From NCBI RefSeq assembly GCF_014764405.1, contig NZ_CP061725.1, positions 3,720,001-3,784,000 of the forward strand: a stretch of DNA of 64,000 nt, written 5' to 3'. Origin of the DNA: Micromonospora craniellae. Its GTDB lineage: Bacteria > Actinomycetota > Actinomycetes > Mycobacteriales > Micromonosporaceae. The notes beneath the pieces were generated by a model. It worked only from the letters and a program-made list of their open reading frames with translations, did no database searches and was not told where the DNA came from. The position numbers and the translations under genes are program-made. Below are positions 52,294 through 60,510 of this stretch, piece by piece; position 1 is the stretch's first letter, and every line of letters starts with the position of its first letter.

Positions 52294-53483
52294 GCGGTCT
52301 CCCGGATGGTGTGGATGTCCTTGTCGCCACGGCCGGAGAGCGCGACCAGCACGGTGCTGAACGGCGGCAGTTCGCCGCTCTCCGCGGCGCGGATCACCCA
52401 GGCGATGGCGTGGGCCGACTCCAGGGCGGGCAGGATCCCCTCGGTGCGGGCCAGCCGCCGGACCGCCGGGATGACCTCGGCGTCGTTGACGGTGACGTAC
52501 CGCGCCCGGCCGGAGTCGTTGAGGAAGGCGTGCTCGGGGCCCACGCCCGGGTAGTCGAGCCCGGCCGCGATCGAGTGCGCCTCGCTGACCTGGCCGTGCT
52601 CGTCCTGGAGGACGTACGAGCGGAACCCGTGCAGCACGCCGACCCGGCCGAACGCGACCGCCGCCCCACCCTCGGCCTCCACCCCGACGAGCCGGGCCGG
52701 GGTGTCGACGAAGCCGGCGAAGGTGCCGGCGGCGTTCGAGCCGCCACCGATGCAGGCCACCACGTAGTCGGGCACGCCGGTGCGCAACTCGGCGGCGCAC
52801 TGCGCGCGCGCCTCCTCGCCGATGACCCGTTGCAACTCCCGCACGATCCACGGGTACGGGTGCGGGCCCATGACCGAGCCGATGCAGTAGTGGGTGTCGT
52901 CGACCCGGGTGACCCACTGCCGCAGCGCCTCGCTGGTGGCGTCCTTCAGGGTGCGGCTGCCGCCGGTCACCGGGACGACCTCGGCGCCGAGCAACTCCAT
53001 CCGGAACACGTTGAGCGCCTGGCGCTCGACGTCCTTGGCCCCCATGTAGACGGTCGCCTCCAGGCCGAGCAGCGCGGCGGCGGTGGCCGTGGCGACACCG
53101 TGCTGGCCGGCGCCGGTCTCGGCGATCAGCCGCGTCTTGCCCATCCGGCGTGCCAGCAGGGCCTGGCCGAGCACGTTGTTGATCTTGTGTGAGCCGGTGT
53201 GGGCGAGGTCCTCCCGTTTCAGCAACACGTTGATGCCGAGCTCCTCGGAGAGCCGCCAGGCCGGCGTGAGCGCGGTCGGGCGTCCGGCGTGCACCGCGAG
53301 CAGACGGTCGAGGTCGCGGCGGAAGCGCTGGTCCGCCCACGCCTCCCGGAATGCCGCCTCCAGGTCGGTGCAGGCGGGGATCAGCGACTCGGGGACGAGG
53401 CGACCCCCGTGCCCGCCGAATCTGCCGCGCTCGCCGGGATCGGCCATGACGCTGCCGTTGGGCAGCACGGTCAGGTCGGTCAC
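52290..53483 (-). CDS. trpB: Tryptophan synthase beta-subunit homologue
   Basis: 397 residues from GTG 53483 with GGAG upstream; the in-frame extension to 53654 runs through the operator-like palindrome and is rejected. It condenses indole with serine using PLP. Catalytic Lys in HTGSHKINNVLGQ, Glu in ETGAGQHGVATA, phosphate-binding GGGSNAAG and the C-terminal LVALSGRGDKD are present. It may make tryptophan or a related indole amino acid for the cluster; which one cannot be told from sequence. Confidence 0.92.
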   Translation of the reverse strand: MTDLTVLPNGSVMADPGERGRFGGHGGRLVPESLIPACTDLEAAFREAWADQRFRRDLDRLLAVHAGRPTALTPAWRLSEELGINVLLKREDLAHTGSHKINNVLGQALLARRMGKTRLIAETGAGQHGVATATAAALLGLEATVYMGAKDVERQALNVFRMELLGAEVVPVTGGSRTLKDATSEALRQWVTRVDDTHYCIGSVMGPHPYPWIVRELQRVIGEEARAQCAAELRTGVPDYVVACIGGGSNAAGTFAGFVDTPARLVGVEAEGGAAVAFGRVGVLHGFRSYVLQDEHGQVSEAHSIAAGLDYPGVGPEHAFLNDSGRARYVTVNDAEVIPAVRRLARTEGILPALESAHAIAWVIRAAESGELPPFSTVLVALSGRGDKDIHTIRETA

Positions 53484-53489
53484 GTGGAC

Positions 53490-53513
53490 TCCAACTGTTC
53501 TAGAACTGTTGGA
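53490..53513. promoter_or_regulatory. Palindrome before trpB, candidate GntR operator
   Basis: 24-bp imperfect palindrome; the two halves match except at one symmetric position, and the centre is GTTCTAGAAC. It sits 7-30 bp before the trpB start, between trpB and the MFS gene stop. Symmetry and size fit a GntR/HutC-type site, and a GntR gene is three genes downstream. Confidence 0.55.
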
Positions 53514-53553
53514 GCCAGGATGACACATCCGGCAGGCCGGACGGAAGCCCGGC

Positions 53554-54855
53554 TCATCGAGAACCCACGCCGTCCGGGTCGCGCGGACGCGCCTGACGTC
53601 CGGGCGGGGCGCCGTCCCGAGGCGTACCCGGATCGTCGTCGCCCGGGTGGCCACGCATGGTCCGCAGCGGCGAGAAGTAGACCGGCAGGACGGCGACCAG
53701 ACTGAGTACGGCCCCCACCCAGAGGGCCTCCCGGAGCCCGACGCGCTCCCCGAGGAACCCGCCGAGGAACGAGCCGATCGGCATGGCCCCGAAGATCAGG
53801 AAACGGATGGTGGCGTTCATTCGGCCCTGCAACTCCTGCGGACACAGCTGCTGGCGGATCGCCATGCTGTTCACGTTGTTGATCACCAGGCCGGTGGAGA
53901 CCAACGCGTTGCCCGCCCCGGCGAGCCAGAGTCGCCAGTCGGCGTCGGCTAGCGGCACGACCAGACCGGAGACGCCGGCCACCGCCATGCCGAACCAGAC
54001 CGCCGGCCCCGGCCCGATCCGGGCGCTGACCCGCCGGACGACGAACGCCCCGACCAGCCCGCCGATCCCGCCGATGGCGAACCACAGTCCCACCGTTCCC
54101 GGCGCGATGCGCAACTGCTGGGCGAGCAGGACCACCACCACCGTCCCGGTGACGAAGACCCCGAGGTTGAACAGGGCGCCCGAGACGGCGAGCGCGCGCA
54201 GGGACCGGTGTCCGAAGACGAACGACAGCCCCTGCCGGATCTCCCGGACCAGGTGGCGGTCGGTGCCGCGCGCCGGAACGGCCTCCCGCATCCGGATCCC
54301 GCAGAGGACCACCGCCGAGGCCAGATAGCCGCCCGCGACGGTGAGCACCGCGAGCGGCGCCCCCAACCACTGGACCAGGTAGCCGCCGAGCGTGGGACCG
54401 CCGACCTGCGCGACGGACCGGGTGCTCTCCAGCTTCGCGTTGCCCTCGACCAACTGCCCGCGTTCGAGCAGCAGCGGCAGGTAGCTCACGTACGCGGTCT
54501 CGAACAGCAGTGTCCCCACGCTCACCCCCAGCGCGACCACGTACAACTGGGTCAGGGACAGCACGCCCAGGTAGGCCGCCACCGGCACCCACGCCAACAG
54601 CAGACCGCGCCCGAGGTTCGCCACGATCATGACGGGACGCTTACGCCGCCGATCCACCCACGCCCCGGCGGGCAGGCCGACCACGAGGAAGGCCACGGTC
54701 TGGAACGTCGCCAGCAGCCCGGCCTCGAATGCGGTCGCGTCCAGGGCCAGGATCGCCACCAGGGGCAGACCGACCCGGCTGAAGTGCGCGCCGAACTGCC
54801 CCAGGGTCTGCGTGGCCCACAGCAGCCGGAAGTCGTGATGCCCCAGGAGCGTCAC
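53554..54855 (-). CDS. MFS exporter (12-segment, tetracycline/macrolide-efflux-like)
   Basis: 433 residues from GTG 54855, overlapping the ATP-grasp 2 stop by 4 bases (GTGA). Twelve hydrophobic segments start HDFRLLWATQTLGQFG; motif A is GLPAGAWVDRRRKRPVM. It resembles the MFS_3/enterobactin-exporter-like and macrolide-efflux branch, and with its position inside the cluster it is the likely exporter or self-resistance pump for the product. A ~35-residue polar Pro/Asp/Arg tail ends the protein. Confidence 0.88.
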   Translation of the reverse strand: MTLLGHHDFRLLWATQTLGQFGAHFSRVGLPLVAILALDATAFEAGLLATFQTVAFLVVGLPAGAWVDRRRKRPVMIVANLGRGLLLAWVPVAAYLGVLSLTQLYVVALGVSVGTLLFETAYVSYLPLLLERGQLVEGNAKLESTRSVAQVGGPTLGGYLVQWLGAPLAVLTVAGGYLASAVVLCGIRMREAVPARGTDRHLVREIRQGLSFVFGHRSLRALAVSGALFNLGVFVTGTVVVVLLAQQLRIAPGTVGLWFAIGGIGGLVGAFVVRRVSARIGPGPAVWFGMAVAGVSGLVVPLADADWRLWLAGAGNALVSTGLVINNVNSMAIRQQLCPQELQGRMNATIRFLIFGAMPIGSFLGGFLGERVGLREALWVGAVLSLVAVLPVYFSPLRTMRGHPGDDDPGTPRDGAPPGRQARPRDPDGVGSR

Positions 54856-56096
54856 GTGTGGAACTGGATCTGCTGGTCGACCAGGACACAGGTGTCCACC
54901 GCCGAGTCGGCGTCCGCGCCGGTGGCCAGCACGTAGCCGGAGCTGCAGTCCGCGAGCGTCTGGATCGGGGTGATCACGTCGCCCGGATTCTTGTGCACGA
55001 CCACGCCGACCGGTACGTCGACCAGTTCGCCGAGCAGCGGGAGGTACACGTCGGCCAGCTCGCCCGGCGGAACCCGCTTGACCACCGCCGGGATGTCCTC
55101 GGCGACCGTGACGGCGCGGATCTCCCCGGGCTCGGGCCGCAGGAACCGGATGGCGGCACCCGCCGTGGGCTGCGGAGACTCCGCGGGCAGCTCGTCGATG
55201 CCCAACGGCACGGTCAGCCACATCCGGGCCAGGTCCAGGCCGTAGGCCCGACGGACCAGCTCCGGGATGGCGTGGCCACCCATCCGGGCGTGCGACTCCA
55301 GCACGCGGGGACCCCGCTCGGTCAGGACGAACTCGCTGTGCGAGGGACCCTCGGTGAGTTCGACCGCGTCCAGCAGGCGCACGGTGAGGTCCCGAAGCTC
55401 CGGTAGATACGGCGCGACGAGTCGGCTCGGCACGCTGACCTGCCACTCCACGTGGTACGAGTTGACCAGGTACTCGGAGTAGCCGATGGGCAGGTGCCGG
55501 CCGCCGAAGGAGAACGACTCGACGCTCACCACCGGACCGGAGAGGAACTCCTCGGCGAGCACCGCAGTGTTGCCGGCCTCGGTGTGCACGCGCCAGGCGT
55601 GGCCGAGCTCGGTCGCGTCCGCCACCCGCAGGATGTTCCGGCTGGCGGCGCCGTCGACCGGCTTGAGGACGACCGGGCCGCCGACCTCCGCGAGGAAGTC
55701 GCGCGCCTCGCGTTCGGTCCGCACCACCCGGTAGCGGACCGGGCTCAGGTCGTACTTGGCGAGCCGCTCGCGCATCAGCGTCTTGTCCTTGAGCAGGCGG
55801 GCGGTCTTCTCCGAGGTCCCGGGCAGGCCCAGGCCGTCCACCACGTGTCCGGTGGGCACCCCCCACGGCTCGGAGACGGTCAGCACCCGGTCGAAGGGGC
55901 GCTCGGAGTGCAGCGGCCGCAGCACGTCGAGCATCGCCTCGCCGTCGGCCAGCGGGGCGTGCACGATCCGCTCGCAGTGCGGACGGATCGACTCCTCGTA
56001 CTGCCCCGGTTGGTGCACCAGGACGACGTCGACGCCCAGGTCCCGGGCTCCCTTGATCGGGGCGGGACGGCCTCCGATCACGGCTACTCTAAACAT
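54852..56096 (-). CDS. ATP-grasp ligase 2 (paralogue of ligase 1)
   Basis: 414 residues. Same layout as the 48250 protein: VAVIGGRPAPIKGARDLGVDVVLVH, nucleotide Lys in GGPVVLKPVDGAAS, EEFLSGPVVSVESFSF, SHSEFVLTERGPRVLESHAR, and the KNPGDVITPIQTLADCSSGYVLATG ending. All catalytic positions seen in ligase 1 are kept. Differences cluster in the middle segment that contacts substrates, suggesting two successive ligation steps rather than redundancy. It is translationally coupled to the MFS gene. Confidence 0.88.
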   Translation of the reverse strand: MFRVAVIGGRPAPIKGARDLGVDVVLVHQPGQYEESIRPHCERIVHAPLADGEAMLDVLRPLHSERPFDRVLTVSEPWGVPTGHVVDGLGLPGTSEKTARLLKDKTLMRERLAKYDLSPVRYRVVRTEREARDFLAEVGGPVVLKPVDGAASRNILRVADATELGHAWRVHTEAGNTAVLAEEFLSGPVVSVESFSFGGRHLPIGYSEYLVNSYHVEWQVSVPSRLVAPYLPELRDLTVRLLDAVELTEGPSHSEFVLTERGPRVLESHARMGGHAIPELVRRAYGLDLARMWLTVPLGIDELPAESPQPTAGAAIRFLRPEPGEIRAVTVAEDIPAVVKRVPPGELADVYLPLLGELVDVPVGVVVHKNPGDVITPIQTLADCSSGYVLATGADADSAVDTCVLVDQQIQFHT

Positions 56097-56150
56097 CGGT
56101 TCCGCACCTTCTCGTGGGGTTGAGGGGTTGCCCGGCCACCGGCTGCCGGT

Positions 56151-57185
56151 TCAGGACAGGCCGAGCTGATCGGCGAGCAGCGCGGCGACGATGTCGTTGC
56201 CCTCGTCGGTCAGGTGGGCCCGGTCGACGTACAGCCAGGACTTGTCGGTCACGGCCGCGCGCAGGACCGGGTTGAGGTTCACGAAGCGGACGCCCTGCCG
56301 CTCGCAGGCCGGTGCGAGAGCATCTGCGTAGCGCTGCCCGGCCGCCACCGAGGAGACGTCGCCATAGAGGGCATCCCAGGTGCCCAGCTTGGAGATCCGG
56401 TCCAGCTCGTCGAAGATCAGCTTCTCCTCGGGTGCCGGCTCGGCCCGCAGCCAGGTGGCCATCGGCTGCAACACGAAGGAGACCCGGGCACCGGTGGCGG
56501 CGGCGAGCACCTGCCAGCTCGCGAGGTGCCGGCCGACCAGGTCGACCGCGCTGGCGATCGCGTCGTCGAGTTCGGGACGGACCTCGTCCGGCGACGGCCA
56601 GGAGGGTACGGCCGGCTTGGCCCGGCGGCCGAACCCGCGTGACGTCTTGCGGTGCCGGGCCCGTACCTCCTCCATCTGCTCGAAGAACTCGCCGCAGAAA
56701 TAGAACGGCCCCTGGTCGGCGCGGTGCATCTCGACCAGCCGGGACATTACCAGGGTGTTGAAGCCGCTGAGGATGACGATCTCCTCGACCGGCGGCAGCA
56801 GGTGCCGGTAGAGCAGGAACAGCAGCAGTTCCTGGGTCGAGTTGTAGCAGTGGCCGGCATAGGTGAGCCACGGACGGGACGAGGCGTGCTTCGTCCACAA
56901 CCGCGACGCCATCGTGGTCGCGTCGCTCGTGGAGCCGTACCCGAGCGGGACGGAACCGCCGACCAGCAGGCGGACCGGCCCGTCGGGCAGGGTGCTGCCG
57001 ACCGAGGCCTGCTCGTCGACGCCGTGGGAGATCCGGAAGCCCAGCCGGTCGGTGTTGATTGCCTCCGACCGGTAGTCCGGCCGGTTGAAGTACATCAGGT
57101 ACGGGAGGTACTGGGTCTCCCCACGGGACGAGAAGTCGTCGTACTGCACCATCTGCGGCGTCAGGATCTCGCGCTGGAGTTTCAC
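56151..57185 (-). CDS. SGNH-hydrolase-like protein
   Basis: 344 residues from GTG 57185 (AAGGAG ten bases upstream). The start MKLQREILTPQMVQYD leads to a family-type NRPDYRSEAINTDRLGFRISHG segment, then an SGNH-like fold: candidate nucleophile region LLVGGSVPLGYGSTSD, an Asn in LSGFNTLV, and a C-terminal Asp/His pair in VDRAHLTDEGNDIVA. It is intracellular (no signal). Related proteins occur as accessory enzymes in small-molecule clusters; acyl or ester transfer/hydrolysis is possible but unproven. Confidence 0.68.
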   Translation of the reverse strand: MKLQREILTPQMVQYDDFSSRGETQYLPYLMYFNRPDYRSEAINTDRLGFRISHGVDEQASVGSTLPDGPVRLLVGGSVPLGYGSTSDATTMASRLWTKHASSRPWLTYAGHCYNSTQELLLFLLYRHLLPPVEEIVILSGFNTLVMSRLVEMHRADQGPFYFCGEFFEQMEEVRARHRKTSRGFGRRAKPAVPSWPSPDEVRPELDDAIASAVDLVGRHLASWQVLAAATGARVSFVLQPMATWLRAEPAPEEKLIFDELDRISKLGTWDALYGDVSSVAAGQRYADALAPACERQGVRFVNLNPVLRAAVTDKSWLYVDRAHLTDEGNDIVAALLADQLGLS

Positions 57186-57232
57186 GTCGTCGGTTCTCCT
57201 TGTCGGAAGGGTGAGGAAAGAGGCGGTGGGGG

Positions 57233-58288
57233 TCACCAGAGCGGACTGATGTCGGTCCGGCCGGCCTGGTCGGAGTCCGCCACCTCGTCGGCGAGGATCC
57301 CGAGCTGGGCGATCCTGATGCCGGCCTGGAAGCGGCTCGACACGTTGAGGCCCGTGAGGATCGAGGAGATGTGCCGTCGACAGGTGCGCAGCGCCATGCC
57401 CAGCCGGTTGGCGATGGCCTCGTCCTTGAGCCCGGCGGCCATCAGCCGGAGGATGGCCATCCGGGTGCCGAGCGACACCTCGTCCATCTGGTCCTCGGCG
57501 AGTTCGAGCGGGATCGCGTTGGCCCAGAGGTGCGTGAACGTGCGGTGCAGGTACTCCACCACCACGTCGTCGGAGATGACAGCGGCAGCGTGATCCGGCG
57601 TTCCCGGCGCGTCGACGGGCACGAAGGCCACCCGGCGGTCGAAGATGATCAGACGCTCGAAACTCGCCGCCGTGGTGCGGATGCCCCCGCCGTACGCCGC
57701 CACCGCCTTGGCCCGGGCCGCGAGGCCCGGATTCGCGCGGGCGGTGTGGTGGTACACGAACTGGCACCGCAGCCCACGTACGAAGATCGAGGTCACCGAC
57801 GCCTCGGAGGCGCTGAACTGGTCCGTCGACCGGGGACCTCCCGGACGCAGCGAGAGGATCTCGGTGGCGCAGCGCAGGATCGCCGAGTCGATCTCGTCGC
57901 GGATCGCCTTCTCGCCCTGGACGACCCGTACGCCGTCGTGCTGCCGGCCGTACTCGGCCAGCCGCCGGCCGATCGACTGGAGCACCCGGCTGTTGGCGGC
58001 CATCGCCTGTTCCCGCTGGCGGATCTCGTCGGTGAGCGGCGCGTTGAGGATGCTCAACGCGACGTCGGGATGCACTGCGGTCAGGCCACCGTCCTCGGCA
58101 CGGGAGAGCAGGCGGCGCCGGACCAGGTTCTCGCAGGCATGGGCCCACTCGCCCCGGCTGATGCCGATCTCGGGCGGCGGGCGGTCGGCGTGGAGCCGAC
58201 TCCCCAGCACCGCGTGTTCGTACGCGGCGGACTCGGCGCTGCTGAGCGGGCCACGCTGCTGGTGGACGCAGGACACGGAAATGCTCAT
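57233..58288 (-). CDS. LuxR-type transcriptional regulator with N-terminal TrmB-like region
   Basis: 351 residues. Residues ~15-75 contain a winged-helix-like part (YEHAVLGSRLHADRPPPEIG; LVRRRLLSRAEDGGL), ~80-270 a ligand- or stress-sensing middle, and ~280-335 a LuxR-class helix-turn-helix (AILRLMAAGLKDEAIANRLGMALRTCRRHISSILTGLNV). Proteins of this layout are frequent pathway-specific activators in actinomycete clusters. The stop is followed within 50 bp by the SGNH gene. Confidence 0.85.
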   Translation of the reverse strand: MSISVSCVHQQRGPLSSAESAAYEHAVLGSRLHADRPPPEIGISRGEWAHACENLVRRRLLSRAEDGGLTAVHPDVALSILNAPLTDEIRQREQAMAANSRVLQSIGRRLAEYGRQHDGVRVVQGEKAIRDEIDSAILRCATEILSLRPGGPRSTDQFSASEASVTSIFVRGLRCQFVYHHTARANPGLAARAKAVAAYGGGIRTTAASFERLIIFDRRVAFVPVDAPGTPDHAAAVISDDVVVEYLHRTFTHLWANAIPLELAEDQMDEVSLGTRMAILRLMAAGLKDEAIANRLGMALRTCRRHISSILTGLNVSSRFQAGIRIAQLGILADEVADSDQAGRTDISPLW

Positions 58289-58295
58289 CGTGGCG

Positions 58296-59531
58296 TCAGC
58301 GGGCCGACGGCAGGTCCGACCGGCTGGGCACGCACTCCAACCAGAGCTGGCCCGCCGTACGCCGGATCGCCTTCTCCACGTCGTCCGTGGCCGCGCCGGA
58401 GAACCGGAACCGTGCGCCGACGTGCTCGTAGCCGCCGGCCTTGGGGATCTCGGCGCCGACGGCCGGGATCACCCGGGCGTAGGGCCACTCGGACACCGGC
58501 AGGTCGAGTTCCGCGACGGTGATCCGGCAGGGCGCCGGCACCGGCGTCGGCACCAGCAGCCAACCGCCGACCCGCTGGTCGCTGATCTGCCGCACGATCG
58601 GGCTGCGGCCGAGCTGGATGTGGATCGCCGCTTCCATCAGGTCGACGCCGTGCACCTCGCGCCAGACGAACGGGATCTCGGCGCCACCCACCCGGGAGCC
58701 CGCTTCCAGGAAGTTGATCCGGACGGTGCCGTCGGCCTCGGTGCCGACGAACGCCTCCATGTGGAACACCCACGGTGCGTCACCGAAGGCGGCGCAGGCG
58801 TCGGCGAGGAACCCACCGAGCGGACCGAGCAGGTCGGCGTCGTCCACCTCCACCGAACCGAGCACGTCCCCGGCGGCGAACTCCATGCAGGTGTTGACGT
58901 AACGCGACGCCCGCCAGGGACCCAGCTCGGTGCCGGTCCACAGGCCGTCGATGTGGAAGACCTGGTCCGGGCAGAAGGTCTGCACCATCCGGGGTTCGGG
59001 CGGCAACCGGTCGAGCGCGGCCAGGTCGTCGACCGAGTTCAGCCGCAGCACGTCACGGCTGGCCGTGCCCCGGCGGGGTTTGACGATCAGCGGCCAGCCG
59101 TGGGAGTCCGCGAACCGCACGACGGCCTGCGTGTCCGGTGCGTCGGCGAACGCCGGGACGGCGACGTCGCCGCGCACGACGGTCTGCGCCATCACCAGCT
59201 TGTCGCGGAACCGGGCCAGCCGGTCGGGCTGGTCACCGGCCACCGCCAGGCGGGCCCGCAGCTCGGCCGCCGTGTCCAGGTCGCCCTCGTTGAGGGCGAC
59301 GATCCGTTCGGGGACGCCGAATCGCGCGATCAGTCCGTCGGCGGCGGCGATCACCAGGTCCAGGCGGTCGGTGGCGGCGACGAACGCCACGGCCGCAGCC
59401 GACGCGGGTACGGCGGCCGTGGCCAGTTCGGTGCAGACGTACGTGACGTGGTGCAGATCGTGATCGAGGTATTCCGCGTACCCCGCATAGTGATCGCGCC
59501 AACGGTGAATTATCAGAATGTGCGGCTTCAT
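58296..59531 (-). CDS. ATP-grasp ligase 3 (divergent)
   Basis: 411 residues. Different from ligases 1 and 2: it starts MKPHILIIHRWRDHYAGYAEYLDHDLHHV, with the ATP-grasp core at ~120-330 (WPLIVKPRRGTASRDVLRL, INFLEAGSRVGGAEIPFVWREV). The C-terminal region resembles carboxylate-amine ligases with broad acceptor use. It may perform the first or last coupling, or modify a side chain. Eight bases separate it from the LuxR gene. Confidence 0.85.
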   Translation of the reverse strand: MKPHILIIHRWRDHYAGYAEYLDHDLHHVTYVCTELATAAVPASAAAVAFVAATDRLDLVIAAADGLIARFGVPERIVALNEGDLDTAAELRARLAVAGDQPDRLARFRDKLVMAQTVVRGDVAVPAFADAPDTQAVVRFADSHGWPLIVKPRRGTASRDVLRLNSVDDLAALDRLPPEPRMVQTFCPDQVFHIDGLWTGTELGPWRASRYVNTCMEFAAGDVLGSVEVDDADLLGPLGGFLADACAAFGDAPWVFHMEAFVGTEADGTVRINFLEAGSRVGGAEIPFVWREVHGVDLMEAAIHIQLGRSPIVRQISDQRVGGWLLVPTPVPAPCRITVAELDLPVSEWPYARVIPAVGAEIPKAGGYEHVGARFRFSGAATDDVEKAIRRTAGQLWLECVPSRSDLPSAR

Positions 59532-59655
59532 CGGGGCGTGCTCCTCGCCTTTCCGTCGATCCCATGATTCGAATAGGCGGCGAGTTCGCCACCGAACACG
59601 TAGTCAGGAAGTCGCTCGGCGGCACGCAGTGATTGCCCGACGTTGCCGGAATCGA

Positions 59656-60303
59656 CTATTGCGGTACCGATGCCTCCGTCCGGTCGAATGCCATGCTCGC
59701 CGCGAGACCGATCAGAACGGTGCCCATCATGTAGCGCTGTGCCCGCAGCCAGGCCGGCTTCCGGGCGAGGAAGGCGGCGACCGCACCCGCGGTGAGCACG
59801 ATGAGGCAGTTGACGGTCAGTGCCACCGTGATCTGGATCAGCCCCAGGGAAAGGCTCTGCGCCGCGATGTCGCCCTTGGCCGGGTCGACGAACTGCGGGA
59901 GGAGCGACACGTACAGCACTGCGATCTTGGGGTTGAGCAGATTGGTCATCAGGCCCATCGTGAACAGCTTCCGGGTCCCGTCGACGGGCAGGTCCTTGGG
60001 CGCGAAGGCGGACTGGCCACCGGGCTTGAGCGCGTTCCACGCCAGCCACAGCAGGTAGCACGCACCTGCGATCTTGATCGCCGTGTAGAGCGCGGGCACC
60101 AGCGCGAACACCGCCGAGACGCCGGTCACCGCGGCAAGCAGGTAGACGAAGAACCCGACGGCGACCCCGAGCAGGGAGACCAGGCCGGCCGGGCGGCCCT
60201 GGGTGATCGACCGGGACACCAGATAGATCATGTTCGGCCCGGGGGTGAGCACCATTGCCAGGGCGACGGCGGCGATGCCCAGCCCTGCGTTGACGTCGAT
60301 CAC
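59656..60303 (-). CDS. LysE/RhtB-family exporter
   Basis: 215 residues, six membrane segments, with the family signature LTPGPNMIYLVSRSITQG near the N-terminus. It exports amino acids or small peptides. Within this cluster it may export a precursor or the product, or prevent build-up of an amino-acid building block. The 124 bp to the next gene hold nothing recognisable. Confidence 0.9.
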   Translation of the reverse strand: MIDVNAGLGIAAVALAMVLTPGPNMIYLVSRSITQGRPAGLVSLLGVAVGFFVYLLAAVTGVSAVFALVPALYTAIKIAGACYLLWLAWNALKPGGQSAFAPKDLPVDGTRKLFTMGLMTNLLNPKIAVLYVSLLPQFVDPAKGDIAAQSLSLGLIQITVALTVNCLIVLTAGAVAAFLARKPAWLRAQRYMMGTVLIGLAASMAFDRTEASVPQ

Positions 60304-60329
60304 GTCTTTTCTCCTGCTTCGGATAATGG

Positions 60330-60479
60330 TCAGCCGAAATCACAGCGGCCGTTCGTAAAAATCCAGTAGGTGTTCAGCTCCGGCTGCAGCTTTCTGCGCA
60401 GCGGATCGCGAAACACCTGGAAGAATATACCAACCGGAACGAATATCAGAAGATAGGCCAGGATCCACAGAAATTTCAT
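60330..60479 (-). CDS. Small membrane protein associated with carbamoyltransferase
   Basis: 49 residues, MKFLWILAYLLIFVPVGIFF then a positively charged segment (QVFRDPLRRKLQPEL) and a short end. There is one membrane span. Similar ~50-residue proteins sit beside NodU/CmcH-type carbamoyltransferases (saxitoxin-like and other clusters), which suggests it helps anchor or assemble the enzyme. It starts 31 bases after the carbamoyltransferase stop. Confidence 0.72.
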   Translation of the reverse strand: MKFLWILAYLLIFVPVGIFFQVFRDPLRRKLQPELNTYWIFTNGRCDFG

Positions 60480-60510
60480 GATCAACCCTTGTCGGTGCGG
60501 AAGCGGTCGG

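Noticed and set aside
53083..53705. Small + strand frames near the trpB start
   Set aside because: They overlap the trpB N-terminus and operator palindrome and have no ribosome site or family.
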